From NCBI GenBank assembly GCA_964570845.1, contig CAZMZB010000001.1, forward strand, positions 1 through 64,000: a DNA stretch of 64,000 bases, given 5' to 3'. The position numbers and the translations under genes are program-made. The notes below the pieces were generated by a model. The model saw only the letters and a program-made list of their open reading frames with translations. It was not told the DNA's origin and ran no database searches. Shown piece after piece: positions 49,765-59,513 of this stretch (position 1 is its first letter; each line of letters starts with the position of its first letter). The stretch is from CAZLCC01 sp964570845. Its GTDB lineage: Bacteria; Patescibacteriota; Saccharimonadia; Saccharimonadales; Saccharimonadaceae.

Positions 49765-50400
49765 GTTGTCTACTTTTTGAAATCGAGGGTGCCTCGCTCC
49801 ATCAATTTCAACTTCTTCAAAGAACATATCATACGGTCGCACCCAAACATCCGGCATGCCTTCATGTTCATAGAGCGGCTTATACATCACTCTCCATTCC
49901 AGCGTTTCACTATCACATACTACACCCAAAACCTCATAGTGCTTTCCTGATTTGGTATGTATATACTCACCTAGCTCTACATCTGGGATATCGAACATAT
50001 GCCCCACCACATCGTCCTTTATTTCCAGGAATCTTTCAGGATCCTGCCGATAATATTCAACCCACTCATCATCTTCATAAAGCTCAAGAAACTCTATAAA
50101 GTTCCCCCCTAAAAATCCACCTTTTTCAGCCTTCTTTTTCTCTTTTACTGCTTGAATTTCTTCTTCTGAAAGTTCTGTTGTTCCTATAAAATCATCGAAC
50201 GCCTGTGCGAGGTCGGCAACTTCTTCTGCAGTTATTTCATCTTCTCGTAACAACTCTTCGGCTTCTTCGATAATCTTGCGCAACAAAGCAGCTTTCAACT
50301 CTCCATCCGCAAGTTTGTGTCCTGTCGCCTTTTGATCAAGCTGCTCATATTTAGCGGGCAACCCATCTCTCACCAATTTGTTTAATCTAAACTTAGGCAT
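49750..50400 (-). CDS. PRA-PH/MazG-like domain fused to DUF1653
   Basis: 216 aa. The N-terminal part (about 1-100) starts NKLVRDGLP and has KIIEEAEELLRE and EEVADLAQAFDD, the acidic helix motifs of the MazG-like NTP pyrophosphohydrolase fold. The C-terminal part (about 140-210) contains HTKSGKHYEVLGVV and VWVRPYDMFFEEVE, a DUF1653 domain. The combination suggests a nucleotide-cleaning enzyme. It overlaps ligA by 8 nt. Confidence 0.8.
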   Translation of the reverse strand: MPKFRLNKLVRDGLPAKYEQLDQKATGHKLADGELKAALLRKIIEEAEELLREDEITAEEVADLAQAFDDFIGTTELSEEEIQAVKEKKKAEKGGFLGGNFIEFLELYEDDEWVEYYRQDPERFLEIKDDVVGHMFDIPDVELGEYIHTKSGKHYEVLGVVCDSETLEWRVMYKPLYEHEGMPDVWVRPYDMFFEEVEIDGARHPRFQKVDNKKDA

Positions 50401-52411
50401 CTTTTAAAATCTCTCTTAGTTGTTTTTCACTAATAATTTCTGTTTCATAACTTCGGGCTCTTTTTAGTTTACTTTCGCCAACATTCTCACCCACTACAAG
50501 ATAATCAGTATTCTTACCTACGCTACTTTGAAATGTACCGCCAAGCTCACGAATTTTTTCAGCCGCTTCTTCTCGACCCATTGTAGTCAATGTTCCCGTA
50601 ATCACAAAGCTTTTACCGGATAATTTACCTTCTTTTAGTTTTTCAAATGTTGGTTTTACGCCAAACTTCTCAAATTTGTCGAGTATTTTTTGATTTTCAA
50701 TATCCGAGAACCATGCCACGATTGACTCCGCCACCACTTCTCCGACCCCCTCGACTTGGCTCAGTTCATCAATCGTTGCCCGCTTTATCATTGCAAGTGA
50801 TTTGAAATGATTTGTTAAATCAACTGCTGTTTGCGCACCGACATGACGAATGCCAAGTCCGAATAAAAATTTATGCAACTGAGGGTGTCGTTTTTTTGTA
50901 ATAGCATTGATGAGGTTATCTGCGCTCAAGTCCGCAAATCGCTCAAGGCTCAGTACTTCATCTTTTGTAAGCTTGTATAAATCTGCCGGATCAGCGATAA
51001 GCTTTGCATGCAACAATGCTTGCACATTTTTCTCTCCCAGTCCATCAATATCAAGCGCACCCTTGCTGGCAAAATGTTGAATATGCCGAAGCATACGAGC
51101 AGGACACGCCACGTTAGGACAGCGCCATACTGCTTCGCCTTCTGGACGAATAAGCTTCGTTTCACATTCTGGGCAGTGCGTTGGCATAACAAACTCTTTT
51201 TCATCACCACTGCGAAGTTTTGTTAGTGGCTCAATAACTTCGGGAATAATATCACCCGCTTTTTGCACAATAACCGTATCGCCAATTCGAACATCTTTTC
51301 GTTTTATCTCATCTTCATTGTGCAGTGTAGCCATTTGCACCGTTGAGCCGGCAATCACCACTGGATCAAGCATCGCAACTGGTGTGGCTGCACCAGTTCT
51401 CCCAATACTCACGAATATGTCTTTAACAACTGAGGTTGCCTGCTCAGCTGGATATTTATAGGCAATCGCTCCACGCGGGTTCTTGCCCACAACACCAAGC
51501 TGCGCATATAACTTTCTGTCGTTTAGCTTAATTGCCATACCATCAGTATTAAACGGCAGATCAAATCGCTTCTCTGCCCACGTTTCTGCGAAGTTAATGA
51601 GTTCATCGATTGAATGAATGGCTCTGGCATCTTGATTCGTAACAAAACCCAGCTTCTTCAGGTCTTGATAAGCTTGTTCATTGGTTGCTACTTCACCTGC
51701 ATCATCTCTTAGTAAATCATAAGCTCTAAATTGTAGCTTTCGCTGTGCCACAATTCGTGGATCAAGTTGACGAATAGTACCTGCTGCCAGGTTACGCGGA
51801 TTCGCATAGGTTTTTTTGCCTTCTTTTTTCAGCTGTGCATTTAGTTTCTCAAAATCGCTTTTAAACATCACGATTTCACCGCGTATTTCCGTGCGCCCTT
51901 TGGAAAAATTTTTTACTGTTTTTAATTTCAGAGGAATACTGGAAATAGTCTTAATATTACTCGTAACATCCTCACCAACTAGCCCGTCGCCACGCGTCAC
52001 TCCTCGAACCAAAAATCCATCTTCATACACAAGCGAGCATGCTAAGCCATCCATTTTTATATCCGCAAAGAACTCCACCTTTTCATCAATCTCAGGTGCC
52101 AGTTTCTGCGTTCGCTTAAACCATGCCTCAACTTCGTCTCGATTAAAAGCATCATTCAAGCTAAGCATGCGAGTTACATGTTGAATCTTTTGGAACTTCT
52201 TCACAGGTGCTCCGCCGATACGTTGTGTCGGACTATCGGGGGCTATTAACTCCGGGTACTTTTTTTCTATTTCTTTTAGTTCATTAAATAAACTATCATA
52301 GACCGCATCGTCAACTGATGGCGCATCAAGCACATAGTATTCATACGCATATTCACTTAAGTGTTTGCGGAGTTTTTCAGCGCGTTTACGCGGGGAGAGC
52401 TTTATCATCAA
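50393..52411 (-). CDS. ligA: NAD+-dependent DNA ligase
   Basis: 672 aa, full length. Adenylation motif IKMDG (Lys about 118), OB fold, Cys4 zinc finger (CPECETKL...CPNVACPARM), HhH repeats (about 480-580) and a C-terminal BRCT domain (about 590-672). Joins nicks in replication. Start MMIKLS overlaps the upstream membrane protein by 26 nt. Confidence 0.97.
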   Translation of the reverse strand: MMIKLSPRKRAEKLRKHLSEYAYEYYVLDAPSVDDAVYDSLFNELKEIEKKYPELIAPDSPTQRIGGAPVKKFQKIQHVTRMLSLNDAFNRDEVEAWFKRTQKLAPEIDEKVEFFADIKMDGLACSLVYEDGFLVRGVTRGDGLVGEDVTSNIKTISSIPLKLKTVKNFSKGRTEIRGEIVMFKSDFEKLNAQLKKEGKKTYANPRNLAAGTIRQLDPRIVAQRKLQFRAYDLLRDDAGEVATNEQAYQDLKKLGFVTNQDARAIHSIDELINFAETWAEKRFDLPFNTDGMAIKLNDRKLYAQLGVVGKNPRGAIAYKYPAEQATSVVKDIFVSIGRTGAATPVAMLDPVVIAGSTVQMATLHNEDEIKRKDVRIGDTVIVQKAGDIIPEVIEPLTKLRSGDEKEFVMPTHCPECETKLIRPEGEAVWRCPNVACPARMLRHIQHFASKGALDIDGLGEKNVQALLHAKLIADPADLYKLTKDEVLSLERFADLSADNLINAITKKRHPQLHKFLFGLGIRHVGAQTAVDLTNHFKSLAMIKRATIDELSQVEGVGEVVAESIVAWFSDIENQKILDKFEKFGVKPTFEKLKEGKLSGKSFVITGTLTTMGREEAAEKIRELGGTFQSSVGKNTDYLVVGENVGESKLKRARSYETEIISEKQLREILKDA

Positions 52412-53402
52412 TTAGTTTCCTGTATAGCAAATAGATATAACCGCTCGAGAAGATGAGTGTCAATGAACCCAGTAATACTACGGCGACTGGTACCAAAGGT
52501 AGCCATATGATATCAATGGTCTCTGCGAGTATGATTATTGGAATAAGAATAATCGCCCAAATAAGTACTATGATGAATATGAGCCACAGTAGACGCAGCA
52601 TAACTCTAAGACGCCGCCCAACCACCAGATCACCGGCATTTTTTAATGCGGCAAGCGGGTACATACCAGGTAGCGTTACGATGACAAGTGCAATAAATGA
52701 ACTGGTTACCCAATAGAGTGACATCAACATAAGCAACCCGGCGATTATCCAAAAGAACATACTGATAAGGCCTTCTTCAAGTAACCCTGTCTGCTGCGCT
52801 ACTCCATAAGCAATCAAAGCAAATGCAAACGGTAAAAGCTGCACCAGTATAACCAGAAAAATAATAAATGTTGAGACAATCGGTGAACCTGATGAATATA
52901 TTGCGTCTCGAAGATTTACTTTATGACCAGCCAGTAATTGTCGAATTAACCACACTACCGTAAGCCAGCCAAGCAAAAAAAGTAGCCCACCATAGATTTG
53001 TTGCGATTCTGATGGAGTTTGATTTAACGATCCGGTAATTGTGGCACTAAATAATGCCACTGCATGTGATATAGACCCAATATCACCACCTGAAAGTTCG
53101 TTACCCATGAACGTCAGGTTATCTGAAAGTGTAGTATAGGATTCCTGGGAAATCATACCGACCAGCATCATATTCAGAATTGCATACACTCCAAATAACT
53201 TTGCAAAAAGTATTTTATGCCTCCACAGCGTAGCACGCACTTCATTTGTAAAACCCCAATAACCAGGTAGCTTTAAGCTTCTTTTATAGTCTCGTTTACG
53301 AGTTAGTCGAAAGCTCCTATGTGGTCGGCGTGACAAAAAATCTTTACGACGCTTTGAGAGTGCCTTCTTCTTTTTCTGCAATTGTTTTTTTATTACTGCC
53401 AT
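52386..53402 (-). CDS. Multi-pass membrane protein, basic N-terminus
   Basis: 338 aa. The first 50 residues are strongly basic (Lys/Arg stretches), then about six TM helices, with a 40-residue external loop after the first. No family recognised. Overlap with ligA by 26 nt suggests co-transcription only. Confidence 0.65.
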   Translation of the reverse strand: MAVIKKQLQKKKKALSKRRKDFLSRRPHRSFRLTRKRDYKRSLKLPGYWGFTNEVRATLWRHKILFAKLFGVYAILNMMLVGMISQESYTTLSDNLTFMGNELSGGDIGSISHAVALFSATITGSLNQTPSESQQIYGGLLFLLGWLTVVWLIRQLLAGHKVNLRDAIYSSGSPIVSTFIIFLVILVQLLPFAFALIAYGVAQQTGLLEEGLISMFFWIIAGLLMLMSLYWVTSSFIALVIVTLPGMYPLAALKNAGDLVVGRRLRVMLRLLWLIFIIVLIWAIILIPIIILAETIDIIWLPLVPVAVVLLGSLTLIFSSGYIYLLYRKLIDDKALPA

Positions 53403-53414
53403 AAATACCTGATG

Positions 53415-54290
53415 TTACATCTTCCCTTCCATGCCGCGAAGTCGTTTAATTCGATCATCGAGCGGTGGATGGGTGCTAAATAAGTTGCCAATGAAATCTT
53501 TTTTGAGTGGATTTGAAATAAATAAATGCGCCGTGGAGCTGTGTGTTTTTTTCATTGGCTTACCATGATCGCGAAGTTTTTCCAGCGCACTTGCTAAACC
53601 TTCAGGGTGTCGAGTTGTCATTGCACCCGTTGAATCAGCCAAATACTCTCTCTGACGAGAAACTGCCATTTGTACGAGTGCCGCAATAATTGGGGCGAGG
53701 ATAATGGCGATAACTCCAAAAAGCATCAGAACTGGCGGTGCGTCTTTTCTATCATTTCCTCCGAACCACAACATATGTAGGAATAAATCAGCAAGCATAC
53801 CGATTGCGCTCACCAGACCAAACACAATCATCGAAACACGAATGTCATAATTTTGCACATGCCCCATCTCATGTGCCATCACTGCCTCAAGCTCAGTGTC
53901 ATTCATAACATCGAGCAAGCCAGTTGTCGCGGCAACAATAGCATGTTTCGGATCACGCCCGGTAGCAAAAGCGTTTGGGGCAGTATCATCAATAAGATAT
54001 ACTTTTGGCGTTGGTAAGCCCGTAGTAATTGCCAGGTTTTCAACAATACGATAAAGGCGCGGATTGTCTTTTTTTTGAATTTCTTTAGCACCGCTCATCA
54101 TGGTTGCCAATTTTCCCGCAGCAAAATATTGGAAAAGAGCATAAATAATAGCAATCGCCAAGACACCATACACAATCGTTTGATCATTATAAATCGCACC
54201 AGCTAGCCAGCCAAGACCGCCGATGATTACCACAAACAGCGCCATAATAAAAACGGTGTTGCGTTTATTAGCAGCAATCGAGCTATACAT
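53415..54290 (-). CDS. htpX: HtpX-type membrane metalloprotease
   Basis: 291 aa, M48 family. The zinc motif is AHEMGHV (about 139-145; HExxH) with the third ligand Glu in REYLADSTG further along. Four TM helices surround the active site on the cytosolic side. It degrades misfolded membrane proteins. Partnered with lemA 20 nt upstream, as in many Gram-positive and CPR genomes. Confidence 0.95.
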   Translation of the reverse strand: MYSSIAANKRNTVFIMALFVVIIGGLGWLAGAIYNDQTIVYGVLAIAIIYALFQYFAAGKLATMMSGAKEIQKKDNPRLYRIVENLAITTGLPTPKVYLIDDTAPNAFATGRDPKHAIVAATTGLLDVMNDTELEAVMAHEMGHVQNYDIRVSMIVFGLVSAIGMLADLFLHMLWFGGNDRKDAPPVLMLFGVIAIILAPIIAALVQMAVSRQREYLADSTGAMTTRHPEGLASALEKLRDHGKPMKKTHSSTAHLFISNPLKKDFIGNLFSTHPPLDDRIKRLRGMEGKM

Positions 54291-54310
54291 CTTTTCTAAA
54301 ACCCCTAAAA

Positions 54311-54877
54311 CTAGAACTTAACGTCAACCGGCTTTTCTGCTGTTTCTCGATCTTCAGTTTCAAAAAATTCTCGCTCCTTGAAACCGAGCATATTGGCAAA
54401 AATATTGGTTGGAAACATTTGGATCTTCGTGTTCAGGTCACGAACTCCACCGTTATAAAATCGTCGAGACGCTTGAATCTTATCTTCTGTATCAACAAGC
54501 TCATCTTGTAGTTTTTGAAAATTTTCAGTCGCACGAAGTTGTGGATAGTTTTCTGAAACAGCGAAAAGACTTTTCAGGGCCTCTTCCAGTTGATTCTCAG
54601 CCTTGGCCGTTTCCTTCACTCCTTGCGCATTTAAAGCCTCTGCTCGAGACTTCGTGACACTCTCCAGCACATCTTTTTCATGCTTTGCATAGCCCTTAAC
54701 AGCACTGACAAGATTTGGAATTAAATCAAGTCGTCGTTTAAGCTGAACCGTGATGTCACTCCACGCCTCCTCAACACGCATATTCAGTTTTACTAACGAG
54801 TTATACGTTGCCCATAGAAACAGCGCTATGACAACAATAATCACTCCTACCACTATTAACCATGTCATATGAATCAT
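54311..54877 (-). CDS. lemA: LemA family protein
   Basis: 188 aa. One N-terminal TM helix (about 5-25), then a helical domain with NLVSAVKGYAKHEKDV and the C-terminal NTKIQMFPTNIFANMLGF block that defines LemA. The function is unknown, but lemA-htpX pairs are common and suggest membrane protein quality control. Confidence 0.95.
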   Translation of the reverse strand: MIHMTWLIVVGVIIVVIALFLWATYNSLVKLNMRVEEAWSDITVQLKRRLDLIPNLVSAVKGYAKHEKDVLESVTKSRAEALNAQGVKETAKAENQLEEALKSLFAVSENYPQLRATENFQKLQDELVDTEDKIQASRRFYNGGVRDLNTKIQMFPTNIFANMLGFKEREFFETEDRETAEKPVDVKF

Positions 54878-54958
54878 TTCCTCCGTTTATGTACCCTTAT
54901 TATACCAATAAATAGTGTCGTTAGATACACTCTTAGAATAAAGTTTTTGTATTTTCAC

Positions 54959-55579
54959 CTACGGCAACGTAAATGAGATACTGTTGCCCCACACTCCATA
55001 GCTGCTAGTAGTGACACCATTTCTTGTGGTACCCGTATAACTGCTTTGTCCCGGTAAATTACATACCCGGACAGTTGCTGTTTGCCCGGCAGTAATAACG
55101 CCGGCATGGACTGCCGCCTTTGGTAGATTGCTATCGTGTGTATAGATGTCTGTTCCCCACACTGTACCTCCAGACGTACTGCCCGTGATTGACAGATCGC
55201 TATAGGTACCAGGACAGGGGGGGCTGCTTCCCGGGGGAGTACCCGTTTGAGCTGTCGCATCATTCTGAGTAACATAGTATGTGGTACCACCCTCTTCTCC
55301 ATAAATAGTAAAAGTGCTACTGTCGCTATTGCAGGTTAGACCGCTGGTGTCAACACCAGATAGTGCCCCTGTACAACTATATGAACCTTCTTTGTTGTAA
55401 TAGTTTTTCATCGCGCCGGCAGCTGTTGAAAGCTTTGTTTTAAAAGTTGATTCATTTGTTCGATTGATATAGTTGCTGCCAGAATAGATCACAATTGCTG
55501 CCAGAATACTGATAACTGAGATAACAATTATTATCTCTATTACCGTAAAACCAGCAATGCCTTTATAATGCCTATTCAT
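54959..55579 (-). CDS. Type IV pilin-like protein
   Basis: 206 aa. Prepilin cleavage site AG|FTVIEIIIV (after Gly10, Glu at +5), then a hydrophobic helix. The head (about 40-206) is Gly/Ser/Thr-rich with two Cys pairs (CTGALSG...C and CPGTYSD...C). A second pilin-like gene besides 46750-47712. Separate from lemA by about 80 nt. Confidence 0.85.
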   Translation of the reverse strand: MNRHYKGIAGFTVIEIIIVISVISILAAIVIYSGSNYINRTNESTFKTKLSTAAGAMKNYYNKEGSYSCTGALSGVDTSGLTCNSDSSTFTIYGEEGGTTYYVTQNDATAQTGTPPGSSPPCPGTYSDLSITGSTSGGTVWGTDIYTHDSNLPKAAVHAGVITAGQTATVRVCNLPGQSSYTGTTRNGVTTSSYGVWGNSISFTLP

Positions 55580-55627
55580 TCATAAGCATTATAAAAGATA
55601 TTGTTATAAAAATATAGCCTTACTGAT

Positions 55628-57709
55628 TTAATTATTGCGCTTGGCAATAATCTCTTCGGCAACGTTTGGTGGCACTTCTTCATATTGCGCAAGTTCCATC
55701 GTGCTTGCTGCACGACCTTGAGACATTGAACGAAGATCGGTAGTGTAACCAAACATACTCGCAAGCGGTACAAATCCTGTGACGACTTTCGCGCCCATGC
55801 GATCATCCATACTTTCGATACGACCTCGACGAGAGTTAAGGTCGCCAATCACATCACCCATAAATTCTTCCGGAGTGGTGACCTCAACCTTCATGACAGG
55901 CTCAAGAAGCACTGGCTGTGCCTGCTTTACCCCTTCACGAGTTGCAAGGCTACCTGCCATCTTAAAGGCCATTTCACTGGAGTCAACATCGTGATAACTA
56001 CCATCATAAAGCGTGGCTTTAATATCAACCACCGGATAGCCGGCAATTACACCACCATCAAGTGTTTCCTTAATACCATTCTGAACAGCAGAGCGATATT
56101 CTTGCGGCACAACACCACCTTTAATTTCGTCAAAGAATTCAAAACCTTTGCCCGCCTCATTTGGCTCCAGACGAAGCCATACGTCACCATATTGTCCGCG
56201 TCCACCAGATTGCTTGATATATTTACCTTGCACTTCAGTGCTCTTTTTAATCGTCTCACGGAATGCAACTTGCGGCTCACCGATATTAGCTTCCACCTTA
56301 AATTCTCGCTTCATGCGATCAACAATAATATCAAGGTGAAGTTCACCCATACCGGAAATAATGGTTTGTCCCGTATCTTCATCAGTATGAACACGGAAGG
56401 TTGGATCCTCTTCAGCCAAGCGCTGCAAGGCAATGCTCATCTTTTCCTGATCGGCCTTGGTTTTTGGTTCAATTGCAATTGCTACTGGAGGCTCCGGGAA
56501 GTCAATGCTCTCTAAGCTTATTGGCTTTGCGGGATCAGATAATGTCGTACCGGTTGTTGTATTCTTTAGACCAACCGCAGCCGCAATATCACCTGCACTG
56601 ATTTCGGTGACGTCTTCTCGCTTATCAGCATGCATTCGCACAATCCGACCGATACGTTCTTTATCGCCAGTTGTCGTATTCAGTACATAACTTCCGGCTG
56701 AAAGCTTGCCGCTATATACGCGGAAGAAAATGAGTTTTCCAACAAATGGATCGTTTGCAATCTTAAATGCAAGCGCTGCAAATGGTTCTTTTTCGCTTGG
56801 TTTTCTTTCAATCTCCTCACCGGTTTTCGGATGAGTTCCCCATACAGACTCAACATCAAGTGGAGATGGGAGATATTCATTCACAAGATCAAGTACCTTC
56901 TCAACGATCACACCACGACCATCACCGCCAGTAACGATATAAAATTCACCAGTCAAAACACTCTTTCGAATCGCACTCTTTAGCTCTTCTTCAGAGATTG
57001 CATCTTCGCCGTCTTCAAGATATTTTTCAAACAACGTATCGTCTGCTTCAACTGCCGCTTCAACAAGCAATGTGCGGGCATTCTTCGCCTTTTCTTTCAT
57101 ATCCTCAGGAACTTCACCAACAATCAACTCTTTATCAGTAAATTCTTTGTAGGTATAGGCTTTCATGTCGATAAGATCAACCACACCATTGATGTCTTTT
57201 TCAAAGCCAATTGGCAAGTGGATTGGCAGTGCACGTTTACTGAGCCGTTCATGAATCGTGCGAAGGCTCATATAAAAGTCGCCGCCAGTTTGGTTAATCT
57301 TGTTAATAAAGCAGATACGCGGTACTTGGTATTTATTCGCTTGGCGCCATACTGTTTCAGTCTGCGCTTCAACACCCATTTTGCCATCAAATACTGTTAC
57401 GGCACCATCAAGCACACGAAGAGAACGCTCAACTTCAGCCGTAAAGTCAATGTGTCCTGGTGTATCAATAATATTAATTTTGTGATCTTTCCAAAAACAG
57501 GTCACTGCTGCTGATGTAATAGTGATGCCACGCTCACGTTCCTGCTCCATCCAGTCGGTTGTGGTTTCACCCTCATGCACCGCACCAATCTTATGACTAA
57601 TGCCTGTTCGATAAAGAATACCTTCTGTGGTAGTTGTTTTACCCGCGTCAATGTGAGCAATGATGCCAATATTACGATATTTTTCCAGTGGTATATTTTT
57701 TGTTGCCAT
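55628..57709 (-). CDS. fusA: Translation elongation factor G
   Basis: 693 aa. AHIDAGKTTTT is the P-loop, DTPGHIDF and NKINQ are G3 and G4, followed by domains II to V of the EF-G fold. Drives ribosomal translocation with GTP. Third gene of the str operon (rpsL-rpsG-fusA); tuf is not in the window. Confidence 0.98.
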   Translation of the reverse strand: MATKNIPLEKYRNIGIIAHIDAGKTTTTEGILYRTGISHKIGAVHEGETTTDWMEQERERGITITSAAVTCFWKDHKINIIDTPGHIDFTAEVERSLRVLDGAVTVFDGKMGVEAQTETVWRQANKYQVPRICFINKINQTGGDFYMSLRTIHERLSKRALPIHLPIGFEKDINGVVDLIDMKAYTYKEFTDKELIVGEVPEDMKEKAKNARTLLVEAAVEADDTLFEKYLEDGEDAISEEELKSAIRKSVLTGEFYIVTGGDGRGVIVEKVLDLVNEYLPSPLDVESVWGTHPKTGEEIERKPSEKEPFAALAFKIANDPFVGKLIFFRVYSGKLSAGSYVLNTTTGDKERIGRIVRMHADKREDVTEISAGDIAAAVGLKNTTTGTTLSDPAKPISLESIDFPEPPVAIAIEPKTKADQEKMSIALQRLAEEDPTFRVHTDEDTGQTIISGMGELHLDIIVDRMKREFKVEANIGEPQVAFRETIKKSTEVQGKYIKQSGGRGQYGDVWLRLEPNEAGKGFEFFDEIKGGVVPQEYRSAVQNGIKETLDGGVIAGYPVVDIKATLYDGSYHDVDSSEMAFKMAGSLATREGVKQAQPVLLEPVMKVEVTTPEEFMGDVIGDLNSRRGRIESMDDRMGAKVVTGFVPLASMFGYTTDLRSMSQGRAASTMELAQYEEVPPNVAEEIIAKRNN

Positions 57710-57712
57710 GTA

Positions 57713-58192
57713 TTATCCCCTTGCAAAGTGTGCAAATGCACGGTTGGCTTCTGCCATTTTATGTGTATCTTCTTTTTTCTTGAATGCTGCGCCCGCTTGG
57801 TTATATGCATCGACGATTTCTGCCGCAAGCCGCTGATTATATGGTATACCGCTGCGAGCACGAGCAGATTGCACGAGCCAACTGAAAGCAAAGTGCTGCT
57901 GACGATGACCTTGAATTGGAAATGGAATTTGATAGTTTGCACCACCAACACGTCGGCTCTTTACCTCAAAGTTTGGTGAGATATTTTTAAGTGCTGTCTC
58001 AAAAATCTCTAGTGGATCTTCGCTCTTTTGCTTTTTGGCTGCAATTTCAAGCGCACTATACACTTGCCGCTCGGCAAGCATTTTCTTGCCATCAAGCATG
58101 CTTTTATTAATCAATCGTTGCACCAATACGCTGTTATATTTACGATCAGGACTTAGCTTTCGTTGTAGTTTCTTCGTTACTTTCCGTGGCAT
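57713..58192 (-). CDS. rpsG: 30S ribosomal protein S7
   Basis: 159 aa. Typical uS7: NKSMLDGKKMLAERQVYSAL, KSRRVGGANYQIP and the C-terminal REDTHKMAEANRAFAHF. It nucleates the 30S head. Overlaps rpsL by 1 nt and is 3 nt from fusA. Confidence 0.97.
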   Translation of the reverse strand: MPRKVTKKLQRKLSPDRKYNSVLVQRLINKSMLDGKKMLAERQVYSALEIAAKKQKSEDPLEIFETALKNISPNFEVKSRRVGGANYQIPFPIQGHRQQHFAFSWLVQSARARSGIPYNQRLAAEIVDAYNQAGAAFKKKEDTHKMAEANRAFAHFARG

Positions 58193-58605
58193 TACTTGCT
58201 CTCCTTCTTGGTTCCATACTTAGAGCGACCTCGCTTGCGACCCTGTACGCCCTGAAGATCCAAGGAACCGCGCACAATATGATAACGAACACCGGGAAGA
58301 TCCGGTACGCGACCACCGCGAACAAGTACAGCTGCGTGTTCTTGCAGATTATGCCCTTCGCCACCAATATATGCCCAAACTTCATGACCATTTGAAAGTC
58401 GTACACGGGCCACTTTCCGAAGCGCTGAGTTTGGCTTCTTTGGTGTTTTGGTGGTTACTTTAATACAAACCCCACGCTTTAAGGGTGATTTCTGATCAAA
58501 ATAACGACTCTTTAAAGAGTTACTGATTCGACCGAGAGCTGGGCTCTTGCTCTTCTTTACCGCAGTTTTTCGCGGTTTGCGCACTAATTGATTAATTGTT
58601 GGCAT
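58192..58605 (-). CDS. rpsL: 30S ribosomal protein S12
   Basis: 137 aa from ATG 58605 (MPTINQLVRKPRK). Contains TTKTPKKPNSALRK, with the streptomycin-site Lys, and GHNLQEHAAVLVRGGRVPDLPGV. Forms part of the decoding centre. An in-frame ATG eight codons earlier is less likely since uS12 begins MPTINQ. Confidence 0.97.
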   Translation of the reverse strand: MPTINQLVRKPRKTAVKKSKSPALGRISNSLKSRYFDQKSPLKRGVCIKVTTKTPKKPNSALRKVARVRLSNGHEVWAYIGGEGHNLQEHAAVLVRGGRVPDLPGVRYHIVRGSLDLQGVQGRKRGRSKYGTKKESK

Positions 58606-58680
58606 GAGAAAAGAATTCTCCCTTTTCATTTATTAAATATTTCTTTGATGAGAGCTTTCAGCAAGAAGCAATCACCCTCG

Positions 58681-58750
58681 TCTTTGTGTGTTGCTGCACA
58701 CAAAGCGGAAACTCATCGTTTATTATAGCAAGAAAAGTTTCTCTCTACAA
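58681..58750 (-). promoter_or_regulatory. str operon promoter and leader hairpin
   Basis: On the minus strand TTGTAG (58750-58745), 17-nt spacer and TATAAT (58727-58722) preceded by TTGC (extended -10). The leader of about 110 nt holds a perfect 9-bp hairpin CTTTGTGTG-TTGCTG-CACACAAAG at 58682-58705. A site for ribosomal protein feedback is possible. Confidence 0.65.
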
Positions 58751-58754
58751 GGGG

Positions 58755-59513
58755 TTAAGCGGTTAGTTGTAAGTGGGATGATACATCATGCACACGCAGG
58801 TATTGTGCGCCAGCAGCGATTGCAATACGACCTGCCCTTAAATTCGTTTCTGCACTCATACAACTTTCTCCCAGAAAGCGTTTGCGTGAATAACCAATCA
58901 TCACAGGAATATGCGGTACTAACGCAGCAAACCCAAGTAGCCGACGATTGAGCTCTGGGGATTTTCCAAAACCAATGCCTGGATCAAGCACAATTTTTTC
59001 TGCTCTAATACCAGCAGCTTGTACTTCACTAAACTTCTCAAGCAGCTCCTCACGGACTTGCTCTTCATTCGTTATTTTTTGCTGATGAGCTTTTTCAATA
59101 TTACCTTGGGCCTCTTTTGGTAAATGGCTCATGATTACCTTGAGTTTGCAGGTAGCCACAACGTCAACCATATCTGGATCAGAAAGACCAGTTACATCGT
59201 TAATCATCACATCGGCTGACCATAACTTTGCTATCCGCCTGGCAATTTCCGGATGCCTCGTATCAATAGAAAAACGATGAGCGGGATAGTAGTGCGCTAA
59301 TTGGTTAAGTAGCGGCTCAAGCCGTGTCCATTCTTCTTCAACTCTCACCTCCACCGCACCTGGCCGTGTAGATTCCGCACCGATATCTATAATATCAGCG
59401 CCCTCTTCAAACATCTGCTTCACTCTTTCTGTCGCTTGAGGCGGGTTAGTAAACTGCCCGCCATCACTAAAACTGTCTGGAGTCACATTTAAAATCCCTA
59501 CTATCTCCGTCAT
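58755..59513 (-). CDS. folP: Dihydropteroate synthase
   Basis: 252 aa TIM barrel. LNVTPDSFSDGGQF (8-21) is the DHPP-binding signature, GAESTRPGA (about 46-54) the second, with MINDVTGLSD, DPGIGFGK and GYSRKRFLG following. It joins p-aminobenzoate to DHPP. ATGA overlap with folE. The str promoter begins right at its 3' end. Confidence 0.94.
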   Translation of the reverse strand: MTEIVGILNVTPDSFSDGGQFTNPPQATERVKQMFEEGADIIDIGAESTRPGAVEVRVEEEWTRLEPLLNQLAHYYPAHRFSIDTRHPEIARRIAKLWSADVMINDVTGLSDPDMVDVVATCKLKVIMSHLPKEAQGNIEKAHQQKITNEEQVREELLEKFSEVQAAGIRAEKIVLDPGIGFGKSPELNRRLLGFAALVPHIPVMIGYSRKRFLGESCMSAETNLRAGRIAIAAGAQYLRVHDVSSHLQLTA

